From positions 5,110,851-5,174,850 of the forward strand of contig CM067509.1 in NCBI GenBank assembly GCA_034509495.1: DNA of 64,000 nucleotides, read 5' to 3'. Source of the stretch: Acestrorhynchus altus. Lineage: Eukaryota; Chordata; Actinopteri; Characiformes; Acestrorhynchidae. How positions within the stretch are numbered: the first letter of the stretch is position 1; each line of letters starts with the position of its first letter. The notes beneath the pieces were generated by a model, which searched no databases, had not been told where the DNA came from, and saw nothing but the letters and a program-made list of their open reading frames with translations. This document shows, in pieces, positions 10,886 to 22,240 of this stretch. The position numbers were made by a program, and so were the translations under genes.

Positions 10886-12490
10886 AGAAGCACTTGAGAT
10901 CCAGAGAGATTTTACAGAAATATTATTATTATTTTTTTATAAAGTGATTAATAAGAGGTGATAGTTGCCAATCACATCCTTCAGAATAATTTCTCACTTG
11001 TCAACAAACACCATTCCGAAAATGTTTAGCGTGGTGGCGGCAGCATCGAGTTAGGAACAGATATCTTGTTAAATCTGATTGACAGGCAAATCGAGGGTGA
11101 GTCTTAGGTAGTGCTACACAGGGGTGGTTGAACAATAAAATGGAATGTTATAAATTGGAAAAGTCATGGTCTACATCTCAATCTAGAACCTGTGACACCG
11201 TTTGGAAGCTGTCCAAGCGTCACCCAACCAACATGAACAAGAGCAGGTCTGTCAGACAGGATGAACATCACTCCCAAACAGTGAGCAAGGCTGGTAGACC
11301 TTGATAGACTTCAATATTAGCGATTATTCCTTTCAGTTAGAATCCTGGAGGACTGAGAAGCGTCCATGAACACGTTTGACTTTGTGCTGTTTCTAAAATA
11401 TTGTTGTTTTCTTCTCACCAGGATCCTGAACATGGTGTCAAATGAATCATACGTGACCTGATTTGAGGAAGGTGAGCTGAGTCTTTTGTAGAGAGAGCAC
11501 CTTGTGGGTGGCCCTCAGATGGTTCTTGCCTGGAACATGGTTTGGATTGTGAGGATCTAAACAGCTCAAAGTGTAGATGAAAATATTTAGTGATGCCATA
11601 TCTGATAGAAATGCATGTCCATGTGGGTTTGATGTCTGTGTTTCCCAGTCTGTGGGCAGATGGGTCTGCTCCAGTGTGTGTTATCAGATTTCAGGCCGGT
11701 CGGCTGGTGTGTTAAAGATGGTTGATTTACCTTCATTCAGACGAATGTTGTAGTGAAGTGTAAACGAGCTACCAAAGCACGGAGAACCTTTCACTCCAGC
11801 ACAGCTCAGGGCAGTGTGTGGGAGGCTGTATTTGGTCTGGCTTTTAATGATTGGTTCTCACGTTTTACTGTATGTATTCTTCTCAACCTGTTGGTTTAGC
11901 TGGTTTAGAAGAAACACATCTCTTTATGGTTTCAGCTGGTCGGTCATGTCAGAGATTGGTCCAGTCATTACTCACACCTCTGTGGACGCTACAAACTGAA
12001 ATGCTAGTTTCACTTCAGTTAAATGAGGTATCTTCTCCCAAAGATTGCTGTACCTCCTGTGAGGACATGGAAGTGGATGAGATGATCACATGGCTAAACG
12101 TCGGCCCGTTAGTTCAGTTTTCCTCCATCGTGTACCTTTTAAAACAGTTTTTAACAGTTAAAAATAAATAAATAATACATTTAATGTTGGATTATGTTTG
12201 ATGACCTTACATTGCAATGACCACACCTGACCACACATCTGCTTTGGTACTTTGCTGTTCTATAGGAGGCTTCAACAGAGCATCTGACACACTTTACAAA
12301 GTGTGAGATTGCACCCATTATGGTGTTCAGGAGAATTTGCTTGCATGTTCTATGTTCATCACTGCTGTTTTCCACCTTTTTAAACATAAAATTTGCTTCA
12401 TGCATACATTTGCAAAATTATAGAAATGAAACTTCAAAGGTTTCGGCTCCCTTTAAATATCACTTTAGTCCAAATACACTAGAAACACGC
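10886..12490. other. Mostly unique sequence
   Basis: A short piece near 11,150-11,300 (AAGTCATGGTCTACATCTCA, then CATCACTCCCAAACAGTGAG) vaguely resembles non-coding parts of Tc1-like elements, but too weakly for a separate call. Open frames at 11,851-12,171 (106 codons) and nearby carry no recognisable domain. Confidence 0.35.
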
Positions 12491-12499
12491 ATCCAAGCA

Positions 12500-12745
12500 A
12501 CACCTGACCAACCATGTAAGTCAACATAGCAACCAACTGGGATACCATAGTAATGGCTTAACACCCTAGCAACCACTAATCAATCCCATGGCAACCTTCT
12601 GGAATATTGTAACAACCACTTATCAAAACCATATCAAATCAGCTACAGGCCACTTGGCATCAACACCATAGCAACTCCTTATCAACCACTTTGCAACATG
12701 ATCCCAACCACATACCTTTCCTTAACAACGACATAGCAACCATTT
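12500..12745. repeat. Degenerate 'CCATAGCAACC' minisatellite
   Basis: Repeated ATAGCAACCA / CTAGCAACCA / CATAGCAACT words at loose 20-40 bp spacing. It is the reverse complement of the word repeated at 7,480-7,580 and 53,880-54,120. Units are too diverged for slippage today. Confidence 0.65.
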
Positions 12746-13549
12746 AACCTAAGTTACACACCCCGTATGTTCTTTAAATTGAGTTAGAATTTCATGATGA
12801 ATGAACCAATAGAAATGCTCCTGACTTTTACACTGATGTCCACTGAAAATAAAGACTTGTCCTATACAACGTCCATATTGGAAATACGATATTCTTGCAT
12901 AGCAGTGATGTGACGACGCTGCATGTGATGACGTTGTAAACCAACCAATGAGAGGAGAGCTTGTTGAGAAGTACTTGTCAGTCATCTTTAGTTACAGATA
13001 TATAAGCAGCAGTGATTTATGACACTTAAATACATCAGTCATCACAGCGACCACATCAGTGATCATATTTAATGGATTTAATGCCCGGCGTGAAAGAGCG
13101 GAGAGGGCGAGTGGCCCCAGATGCAGGTGTCATGGTTCCCACACAAACATCTGGAGGCAGTACAGCTTAATTTGGGGAAGTGGAGTAGGATAAATCGGCA
13201 TCACATGAGGGAGAAGAAGGTCTGACTGACATTAGGAATGAACATTTCTCCAGTGCGCGTCTCTGCGGTTATTTGATCCTCAGACAGAAAATGACTTTTA
13301 TTTGAAACATGTTGTTCCCTGTCCTCCAGCTGAGTGGATGACCAGTCATGGAGGTCAGGACCACTTGTGCAGTGATGCGTATATGCACGGATAAGGCAGG
13401 AACCCTCTTCTGAGGAGGACTGTTTACGGTATGTCCACAGAAAATCAGGATTTGTATTTTCGGTTGCAAACTCTTATGGAGAGTTATGTATTACAGGCCC
13501 TGTGCGGGAAACAGGGCCCAAATAATCATAAACATTTTATTTGACTTAT
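12746..13549. other. Unique sequence, no gene recognised
   Basis: High-complexity DNA without a recognised repeat. A CCAAT word lies at about 12,944. The small frames carry no motif. Confidence 0.35.
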
Positions 13550-14160
13550 GTTAGACGGTCAATTATTTTGAAATAGTGCTTCATAACACAAATCAGTGGG
13601 AGTTAAAATGTTAAAAACTCTAGTACAAATATACACTCGAAATGTGATTAAATATGCAATTGAGTGCTTATGCATGTAATAAACTATCATATAGGCTATA
13701 AAGCTGAGTATGATTTCTAGCAAATGATCATGAACAGTCAAATGCTCCTCCATTAAAGGTCTCAGTGCTTATGCATGTGTGATGATGCAATATATAGACT
13801 GTCTTCATACACTATCATCTACAACGTAATGGTTCTTGGGAGTTCTGACCCGAGCTAGACATAAATAGTCATATACGTTTTTTTTTGGTTTTTTTTATAT
13901 TGTCTAGTTCTTATGCAGGTGCTATGAAGATCCTATGTCAGTGACCCTAAAACGACAAGTAAATGCCATTCATTGCATAAATTATACTGAAATGTCTGAC
14001 AGACCTTCCACAAATAGTCATATTTTGTTTTTTAAAATGTTATTCAGTGTTTATGTACGTTTTCTCGATACCTCAAAATGGCACGTCACTGCCTTAAGCA
14101 GTGTTTGTCGTCTTGCAAATACTGAAAGGCATTGTTTCAAAATAGTCAAATAGACTGTAT
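13550..14160. repeat. Degenerate long-period tandem repeat (about 100-140 bp)
   Basis: The words AGTGCTTATGCATGT (about 13,662 and 13,765), TAGTTCTTATGCAGGTGCTA (13,904) and CAGTGTTTATGTACG (14,046) recur, and AATAGTCATATACG, AATAGTCATATTTTG and AATAGTCAAATAG are interleaved at about 13,865, 14,014 and 14,142. Spacing of 100-140 bp suggests an old tandem array of four or five units. No coding capacity. Confidence 0.45.
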
Positions 14161-14537
14161 TTATAGCTGAATAATCTGTTGATTAAAACTAAACATTTGA
14201 TTTTCCGGATTCAAATCGAATCAGCCTTTAAATTTAGCTGGGTTTGGGGATGTGAACTAAATATTTTGGAAATAAAAAAGTAAACTGTTGTAATGACCTT
14301 AAAACTGAGGATGTACAAGGAAGTAGCAATGCAATTTTACAAATGTAAATCATTTTTCTTTAAATCATTTTTCCGTTTCTCAGGTTTTTGGAGAACAAAA
14401 AAAAATCTGCAGCGCACGTTGGGTTGGGGATACCTAACTGGAAGGCACTTGTTTACCAAACACTACTTATCCGAACACTACGCCACTACTCAAAACGTGC
14501 AAGGGAGTTCCTGGGTTATGCTCATTGTGGGCACACT
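14161..14537. other. Unique sequence, no gene recognised
   Basis: A/T-rich, no repeat family recognised. A short plus-strand frame (14,293-14,550) has no motif. Confidence 0.35.
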
Positions 14538-14640
14538 GAGGTTGGTGTAGCATAATGGGTGACAACTCTTTCCTGAGGCACATGAGGGTTCATTTCCTGA
14601 GCCAGGGAAGGACATCCCTCTACAGCAATAGTGTGGAACA
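14538..14640 (+). repeat. tRNA-derived SINE head
   Basis: GTTGGTGTAGCATAATGGGT (14,541-14,560) is an A-box-like head and GGGTTCATTTCC (14,586-14,597) is a B-box-like word about 40 bp later, followed by GAGCCAGGGAAGGACATCCC. This is the usual layout of a fish tRNA-derived SINE. The tail is not resolved. It is not a functional tRNA because the acceptor arms do not pair. Confidence 0.6.
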
Positions 14641-15307
14641 CAGAAGATGATGTAATTGACTGTGAGACAGTAGAGTTTCATAACCTTACAAGGCAAGAAC
14701 CATCATTTCTTGCTTGACAGTGGATCATTTCCATTTAGTAAACTTCAAAACTTCCTTAATCAGACCTTGAATGGTATCATGTGCATATCCTTCATGGGGC
14801 CAAACCCTCTAGATTTACAACTTTCCACCCTGTATGGCACTTCTCCCATTCGCCACCCAACCCTACCCAAATATTTACAAAGCAGGCCGCAATTAACTGC
14901 AAAGGGATCGAGCGTTGTACAGAACTCTGTGCTTGGCTCTGATGTGTGTCAGAACCTCTCCAAGACGTTTATATTTGTGGGTTTGATCTGCAGTCATTAC
15001 TCTGGGTCATGTGATCTAGGCTTGCACTCAGATTGGAGGTCAGCTACTTAAGCGCGGCACTGTGTTTACAGTGCAGTTAACGATGGTGCGTGGTGCTAAT
15101 CTCATGCGTGTGTGCACGCCCTCGCCGTGGCTTGTGCCAACGCTAACATTTAATCCTGATTAATCCCCATTACTCGCTAAAACGTGCTCTCTCTCGCCTG
15201 GAGACGACTGTCTAGCCCCAAGTCCCCCCCCCCAACCAAGCATAAATAAACTTCTCTGCGAGCTTTCGCCCTTGGTCTCGTCTGAGCCGAATGGGAAATA
15301 GGGAAGA
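14641..15307. other. Unique sequence, partly high-complexity
   Basis: A 113-codon plus-strand frame (14,710-15,051) has no domain. The segment 15,060-15,200 is high-complexity and contains TAATCCTGATTAATCC (about 15,152-15,167), a homeodomain-type pair of words. No exon is recognised. Confidence 0.35.
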
Positions 15308-15340
15308 CCCCCCCCCCCCCAACCCAAAAAAAAAAAAAAA
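15308..15340. repeat. Poly(C) and poly(A) runs
   Basis: Thirteen C at 15,308-15,320, then a run of about 15 A at 15,326-15,340. Confidence 0.95.
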
Positions 15341-16210
15341 TTGGGGTGCTTCTGTCTGTAGGGGTGGAAACATTTTCATCTACACTAGTTTGTAAGCACT
15401 GAGATGAGATTCAAATCACAAGTTACTGTAGACCCCCATCCCACCCCTCTTATGAAACTGATTAAACAACGAAGGCCTCTCTTGTTCAGTGGCGTCTTCA
15501 TCCCTGAGCAAACCGAATGCGGTTTCGTGTTGGGTAAACAGTTTATAATGAAAACAGATTGGTGGGGGGAGTTGTGTGGAAATTTTCCAAAAATGGACTT
15601 GCTGGAATTCACCTTGTTGAAGCAGTGGAATGCCTGCCTGCCTAGCTGCCTGCCTTCCCCAAACTCCCTCACCCTCTCTTGCCTTGCTCCTATTTTCTCT
15701 GTTCTGCTTGACTTCCATTAATATAGAGCCCATCTGGCTTTCCAGGGGATATTTAAACAGAAACCCCATCAAGTCCCAGTCAAAACCATATGCTGCTGCT
15801 TCTACTGTATACGGGGAAGACGAAAAGCATTTAATCAGCAGTGATTGAGAGGTTAAAGACTGTCTACATGTGGGGTGCACGACCCAGGCTGTTTTATATT
15901 GATGACCAAACTGATTTGGGGCACCTGAAAGAGCCCAGGAAAGAGTTGGAAGCTTAGACTGGAGAGCTTCTTCTATCGCCTTGAATGCAAATATTCTACC
16001 CCTGGAGAGCTTGTGGTTGCAGAGATGGTGAGAAGGGCTTCCAGTCATGAATCCCAACAGCAAGATCCATTGATCCATGCCTTCTGGCTCAGCTGGCTGT
16101 TGGCTTTGCCTGACTGAGCAGAAGAACTTACAGAAGTGTTATGGAGCAAAGATTTAGCTTACGGAGTTAAAATGGCCCGTGTTCTTGGCCGAAGGCAGTA
16201 CCTTGTCGTG
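15341..16210. other. Unique sequence carrying a 220-codon minus-strand open frame
   Basis: The longest open frame of the window (15,416-16,078, minus) lies here. No domain, signal peptide, membrane segment or splice context is recognised, and a 105-codon plus-strand frame overlaps it. I treat it as non-coding by default. Confidence 0.3.
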
Positions 16211-16409
16211 GGTAGATTAATGTGGTGTATCGTACCCCATGTTGGGTAGAAGGTCCAGTGGGGGACCCTGAGGTTGACAAGTCTTCTGCAAATGACCTCA
16301 TGCGGAAAGCTCAGCAGTCGGTGAAAAAACAGACCCATTCACAGCTCTCCATCCTAGACAGACTCAAAAACCGGTCAGGTCAAGAGGGACACACATACAG
16401 AAGTATGTA
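16211..16409 (+). repeat. Direct repeat, left copy
   Basis: It shares GGTAGATTAATGTGGTGT at its start, then AGGTCAAGT/AGGTTGACAAGT-type words, ATGACCTCATGCGGAAAGCT, CAGCAGTCG, a GAAAAAACAG segment and TCAAGAGGGACA with 17,131-17,337 in the same order. The copies are 920 bp apart in the same orientation and perhaps 70-75% alike by eye. They could be remnant LTRs, two copies of a dispersed repeat, or a local duplication. No TG...CA ends or internal retroviral coding region were found. Confidence 0.6.
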
Positions 16410-17130
16410 GTCAGGGCTGATTTGTTGGTCCAGCAGAACCAGCAATTGTCAGGGGGTGCCAGATAATTGGGAGCACCCTTCTTGCTTGTGCTGACCACTC
16501 TATTGTACATCGGAAAGTACAGATATTGGTTGAGTACAGGGTTGAGAAACACTGTTCTAAAAGTTCTTCTGAAGAAAGGAGAAAGTCCAATTTCCAAATC
16601 CAGGTAGGCTTTGGACCCACCACCACATTGATCAGGAAGAAGTGGATGAGAAGATGGATGGGTGGAAACACATGAAGAACCCTACCAAAAAGCACTAGAA
16701 TCAGCATCTATAGCATATGTTGGTGTTTCTACAGAAACTGTGATAGCTGCCCAAACATGCTGTTTTATCATAGAAGGCTTATATACAGCCAATGTAATAA
16801 TAGCTAAATTAAGCAATTTTGATTTGACCAGTTTAGGATTATTATGTTGGGCTTGGAACGCAAGAACGGAAACATTAAAATATTGGTTCTGCTTTAAGCA
16901 AACCAACTGTTTTTGAAGAAAAACTCCTGTCTTTAAACCCAAAGTTGAAAAGCCTGCCAAACCACTCCTGAAAAACACTTTCCAGTGCTTTGGGAAAATG
17001 CTGAGGGGTGAAATGTATAGTTTTGTCAAGGAAACCTCATTTGCATATGGCTCTACTGCAAGGATAGGCACACATGGAGGTCCTTGTGTTCAGTTGATGA
17101 GTTGACGGTTTCACATCTTGGGGTCATGTT
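16410..17130. other. Spacer between the two direct-repeat copies
   Basis: A 129-codon minus-strand frame (16,682-17,071) and a 98-codon minus-strand frame (16,411-16,707) lie here, with no recognisable protease, reverse transcriptase or nucleocapsid motif. Nothing identifies the spacer as an element interior. Confidence 0.4.
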
Positions 17131-17337
17131 GATAGATTAATGTGGTGTCAGGGCTAAATGAACGTGGTGTTTATTACTCCACACAGAGAAGCTGGGGGGA
17201 CCTTAAGGTCAAGTGACCTCACCCGGAAAGCTCAGCAGTCGTTGAGAAAACAGTACCGTTCCCAATTCTCCACTCTCCAAAGAAAGACTTGAAAGAAAGA
17301 GTAGTCAAGTCAAGAGGGACAGTCTAGAAGTCTGTAA
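17131..17337 (+). repeat. Direct repeat, right copy
   Basis: Diverged partner of 16,211-16,409. It keeps GATAGATTAATGTGGTGT, AAGTGACCTCACCCGGAAAG, CTCAGCAGTCGTTGAGAAAA and CAAGTCAAGAGGGACAG, and is slightly longer because of small insertions. Confidence 0.6.
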
Positions 17338-17819
17338 CACGTGGTCCAGGACACATGAAAGGCTATGTTCTCAGTTGATAGGTTCCTCAGCCTCCTGCCA
17401 ACCTATTCTAGAGTTCACTCTTGTGGCAAAATGACAGTTCCATGTCCTGGAGCCTTGTCAGACACAGCTAGAGCTCTTCAAGGCAGGCAGCATGGCTTCG
17501 GAGATCAGCCCGGCCTTGTCTGCTTCACTGCTGGGACAGACTAGCCAGGCCTAAACCTTCTAGAACACCAGACCCGTAAAGCATCAATGGCATGTTATGC
17601 CTGGCATACTCTTCTTCTGCATTCTCTGAGAGTCCATTCCTCTTCTTCCTCCTGTTTACTGAGGAGATAGCAGCTGTTCTGATCAGTGCATGATGGAATA
17701 GTTGCTAGGTTACACTCTTTGTGCAAAAAAGATAACCCCTGACCCTCTGCCAAGACAAGCTCAGTGGATTTTTTCCATTCTCCATTGGCTTTACACTTTT
17801 TCAGTGTTTTGCTTTTGTC

Positions 17820-17888
17820 TTGTGTAAACTACTTTGAGATTCTGTAACAAAAATAAAGAGTGCTGTATAAATAAAGCTTTTTATTACA
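17820..17888 (+). repeat. Retroposon 3' tail fragment
   Basis: AAACTACTTTGAGATTCTG followed by GAGTGCTGTATAAATAAAGC resembles the conserved end of fish LINE/SINE retroposons, which finish with 'GTGCTATATAAATAAA' and a short A/T-rich tail. Only the last 70 bp are recognisable. The AATAAA word here probably belongs to that tail rather than to a host gene. Confidence 0.55.
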
Positions 17889-19244
17889 CTGGCTTTCAAA
17901 TATGTCCTCAGATGGACACGCATTGACCAAAGAAATAATGCAATGTTGGATTGGCATGCAGTTTTGTCACAGGCTAAATTCGTTACAGATTTGGTCTGAT
18001 TAGAAACTTGGTTTTGGCACAAGAGGGTATAAAGTGCTTCTCCCATTGGCCTATAAAAAGACTCCCAGAGGCTACTTTTGGTTAGTGTACCTCTTGATGA
18101 GAGACAATTGACTGGTAGACATGCCCCTGTGTGCTGAAGGTCATCTTTCATGCTAGTCTAAGGTCCACGATGTCTCTCTATCACTGCATATATGTACACA
18201 CATCATTTTTTTAAATTCAATTAACCCTATCTAGCAGTGATACAGACAACAAAGCATGCCAGATACCAGATACACTGTCAAGCATTTTGAAAAAATTATT
18301 AAAAAATATATTGTCCATCTAATCATTACAAAACTCTTGCATAAAGGTGCATCACACTATGAAGACATCCCACAAATTTGCCATATGGTTCTGAAGGCTA
18401 ATTCACACACTTGACCCAATTAATTATTACCTTCAGATCTTGATTGACTGAATCTGGTGTGATTTGGGTTGGCGCTTAAACCCACAGGAAAGTTGCCTAG
18501 GTAGGTGACCTCTGGTGTAGGATATACCAGCAAGAAACCATGAAGCCTTGCTGCTCACCAAGTGTTGTTGAAGTTGAGGGTATGAACAACATAATCTAGC
18601 CTTATCATTTCATCTACTAGAGTTCATTCTTCTATGAACTTTGTGCTTGATGATGTTAAGATGTTCTGAAGAAGCCAAAGGAGATCATCATAGCCAGAGA
18701 AGGGCCAACAACATACAGACATGACACTCATTTCTGTTTTCTGGTGTGTATCAGCGATGATTACAAAATAACATCTGAGCAATTCTTCAGTTCTTACTGA
18801 CTCTTTGTCTGCCTTTCACTCTCACCTCCTTCTCGCTCATCCCTCTTCATGCCTGTCTCGCCTTCAAATGCCTTCTAAATGCAGGCGTGGGATTTCTATG
18901 GCACTAATGTATGGAAAGTATATTGATGGGTAAACTAAAAGCTCTCCATTACAGCTCCTGGAAATGAAAGATTTTCATGTTGACAGCTGGCCATAATTGC
19001 TACATTAACCAGCGTATTCACAATTCTCGGCTGAATGACGTCTCGAATGACAAAACCTACAAGTCACCCGGTCAGAACGTCTGTGTCTGAACAGTGCCAA
19101 TAACCTTTAGCCCCAGGCTGAAATCAGCACATTCTTTGAATCTCTGGGAGGGTGTTTGGTGGTTGTAGTGCTGCTCCAGTACTGATTATTATTATTATCA
19201 TTTTTTGGTGAATAAAAGTCAAAAGATGAATACATCCCAAAAAA
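17889..19244. other. Unique sequence, partly conserved-looking
   Basis: No repeat family is recognised. The segment 18,870-19,110 is high-complexity with ATTA-rich words and could be a conserved non-coding element. No exon is seen. Confidence 0.35.
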
Positions 19245-19342
19245 TTGGCCTAAAACTTTCAGTTCAGGACCTTGTTCAAGGGCCCAGCAGTGGCTCGGTT
19301 ATTAATATCTTAGCACTCTAACTGCTGAGCCACCAATGCCTT
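19245..19342 (-). repeat. tRNA-related SINE fragment
   Basis: CTTGTTCAAGGGCCCAGCAG and TAACTGCTGAGCCACCAATG are typical words of a widespread fish SINE whose complementary strand reads as a tRNA-like head. The central part is diverged (TTATTAATATCTTAGC). Orientation is inferred from the position of the GCTGAGCCACC word. Confidence 0.55.
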
Positions 19343-21534
19343 ATAATTTTAAGGTGACCTGATTTTTAATGTTTTATAGTGCAAAAGTGAAGTCTGTGAC
19401 ATATTCAAGTAAATAGTTCAATGTTGAAAGTTGAAGGTAGAGAAGGTGATGCCTTTTTAGGTGAGTGCAACCAAGACATGTACACTTACCTAAAGCCCTG
19501 TGGGATCACTAGGAGCAGCACTGAGTTTCAGCTTGGATTATTCAGACACTTTGAGTGGCAAACATATTGATCACCTTCATTAGAGAGATAAAAGAGGTCA
19601 ACATTTGTTTGTCACACTATTCCTCAAAGACCATGCCGGTTTCGTGTGCTCTACTCCTTCCCCTCTTCTGTTTTGCTCCAGTCTGGTAACCAAGCCTCAT
19701 CGTCTTCACTCTCTCTCACTTCATAAATAAACTCCGTCTGCCAGTGTCTGTTCATCTCTCACTCGGCTGCTCTCCGTGCTCTCCATCTCCAGAAGCGGCC
19801 ACGCTCAATTTCCCCCCCCTCAGCTGACCCTGTCTGTGGCCAAGAAACTCCGGCCTGGTGTCTCTCCTTCGCTCCACCTTTCCGTCCATCTCTCGATCCA
19901 TCTTCATAAAGACTCTGCTGTGGCGTTCCTTGGCCTCCGTTTATTTGTCTCCCTGGCTTGCAGATTTGCTTTCTTGGAGACAGATGGCAGGGGCTGAGGT
20001 TCGCTAGCTGGTTCTGCCCAAACAAATAAATGACCGAAAACAAATATAACAAATACATTTGGGATTCCGGTCCAAGGAAAAAAAGGAGCTGTGAGGGAAA
20101 ATCCCGACAGCCATATGTTTGTGCAATTTTTTTCTCCATTTTTCCTACAGGGGCTCTACAACCAGCTGTCAGAATGCAATCAATACACACACACGTGTAT
20201 GTCAAAGACTATTAGGTTATATGTGCCACAGTCGTGTGTGTGTGTGTAGAAAAAAGAGCTGATAAAATGGACTGTGAGTGAAGAAACAAGGAGGTGGTAT
20301 TATTGTTATGGCTGATCTATGTATGTGTATAAAATTTGTGTTCATATATTTTGAAGTATAATGCCAGGCTAGATATAGGTCATTTTTCTAATAATCTCCA
20401 TGATGGCAGACGGCTGAATTGCCCCAGCATCCCCAACCTGACGTGGACATTTCATCCGAGCCAAGCCTGGTCAGCTTGGTAAGAGCCAATACATGCCTGG
20501 CGTCCCACAGTTCCCTAAATGGACATGGTCCATTTACAGCTAACTGGCCTTTTTCACCCTTTTAGAGGGCAGACCTTTGTCCAAAGTGCTGAAAAACACA
20601 GAAACGTTTGTGAAAAAAAAAAAAAAAGAAAACATGAAACATGAATGAAATCAATGGTTGCTTTTTTCAGTGCATGTGGCAGACATTCATGACTTGGATT
20701 CAATGTGTGTGGAACAAGTTATGAATGTGCCAGATGAGTCATAGGATGCATTGCTGTTATTTCCATTCGACCTAATCCCACTAATAAGTGTCCAAGTGAG
20801 TTTTGGGGTCTGATGGAAGTGACCATAAGGTTTGTTGGTATTGTCCAGATGTTTGATGGGCTTGCAGTAAATGTGTGAAATATTGGACTTAGTGTTGTTT
20901 TAGTCAGCCGTAAGTGCAAACATAAGTGAAATCGTAGAATCTAAAATCCACAATTTGTGGACGGCCTCGGTGTAAGTGGTTTCAATTACAGATATGATAC
21001 ACACTGATGTGACCCAGTCTAGGGATAAACCGCAACAGAAAATGAGTGGGCTCTCTCCCGAGACCTGCTGCCAGACCAAACACTGGATACAATCAGCTGA
21101 AGATGAACCACCAATTTTTTTTTTGAGCTGGTCTAGGGTCAGGCCATAACAGAAATTGAGATTGGAATATAAGCAAGAGTTGAACATGGTTGTCTCACAA
21201 TTCTATGGCACCCCAAAGGTCACATCTCAAAAAGGTCATAGCTATGGCCTACTAAGATGTGGGGAGCTTGTTCTTGTAGTGTTGCCACCTATTTGAATTC
21301 CACCTTATATCAGTCTTTGTTAAGGATATGTATCCCAATGTCCAGTATTTGAAATGAAAACTGAGTAGAGAATGGGGCTCCAACAATGAGTGTATTGTGA
21401 ATGAAATGACAAACAAAGAGCAGAACCTCTTACAGTCTTAGCTTGCTGAAAAGGTGGTGGCAACCCCTACAATTTCCACTTGTTACTAAATCATGGCCAC
21501 AGCTGTTGTCCACAACGTCTTTCTGTAGCAGAAT
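19343..21534. other. Mostly unique sequence
   Basis: A pyrimidine-rich block at 19,640-19,930 and a 148-codon minus-strand frame (19,759-20,205) are present without a recognisable domain. An A-run lies at about 20,615-20,628 and a T-run at about 21,115-21,124. No gene is recognised. Confidence 0.35.
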
Positions 21535-21552
21535 CGGGGGCTCGTCCGGGAT
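21535..21552 (+). other. tRNA-Pro primer-binding-site-like motif
   Basis: CGGGGGCTCGTCCGGGAT agrees at 17 of 18 positions with the complement of the tRNA-Pro 3' end, which gammaretrovirus-like elements use as primer-binding site. The following bases do not continue as an antisense tRNA-Pro, so it is not simply a tRNA gene piece. No LTR, gag or pol sequence is recognisable around it. If it is an old endogenous retroviral trace, it is the only surviving part. A similar 15-base match lies at 38,297-38,311. Confidence 0.45.
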
Positions 21553-21864
21553 ACCACAACCTAAAGTTGCAAGACTTGGGTCAACGGCCATCAGATTTTG
21601 CTTTGATAACTTTGTAACCAGCAAAAAAAATAAGTTAATGTAATTTTCTGCATAATTTCTATTTATTATCTGAATTTCACGTGTTCCTGAGAGAGGAAGA
21701 CTGCAGTGTGCCAGGTCAGCAAGTGCTGAACAATGTTTCGTTATAGGAAATTAAAGTACAGTAGCCTTAAAGTGTGATATTTAGGCCTAGCAATTATTAT
21801 CAATAATAATTATTATACTTTAACCTCTTTTTCAGTGTTCACATTGTTGTGCTTTTACTTTATT

Positions 21865-21866
<2 letters not shown>

Positions 21867-21913
<47 letters not shown>
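21867..21913. repeat. (AC)n microsatellite
   Basis: Perfect AC run, about 23 units. Confidence 0.95.
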
Positions 21914-21915
<2 letters not shown>

Positions 21916-22059
21916 GTAGCCTATTCATGCAATTCCAGGACTTGAACCTTCCAGTCACAAAGCTGCTTCTCTTACCTGTATAGACTCCCAAACTCAGCAT
22001 CAGCATTATAATCCATGATCCAGAAGCTTCATGTTTATCTGTTCCTATTCTATTGACAG

Positions 22060-22240
22060 TTCTTGTCTACAAGAATTACACCAGTTCTATGTGTGCATTT
22101 GCAACATCTGTGTCAGCAATGGGTGCAGCTTAAAGCAACTGAATGCATTCATTACAAATGATGTCCACAAACATTTGAGCATACAATGTGTCCTTATGGT
22201 TTGTACCATGTCAAATTTGACCAAATTGTCCCGATTGTTA
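22060..22240. repeat. MITE-like repeat end
   Basis: The words GTGTGCATTTGCA, TGTGTCAGCAATGGGTGCA, CTTAAAGCAACTGAATGCAT and GTCCACAAACATTTGAGCAT run in the same order as at 23,590-23,712, where the end reads CACAAATATTTGGACATATA. Fish Tc1/mariner-derived MITEs commonly end in such '(T)CCACAAA..TTTGGACATATAG' sequence. Confidence 0.6.

Noticed and set aside
14541..14600. Functional tRNA gene
   Set aside because: Same reasoning: pol III promoter-like words without a cloverleaf, followed by SINE-like sequence.
17870..17880. Host polyadenylation signal (AATAAAG)
   Set aside because: It lies within a recognisable retroposon tail, with no host exon upstream.
21500..21620. Antisense tRNA-Pro gene
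   Set aside because: The match to tRNA-Pro stops after the 3'-terminal 17-18 bases; the T arm and beyond do not continue.
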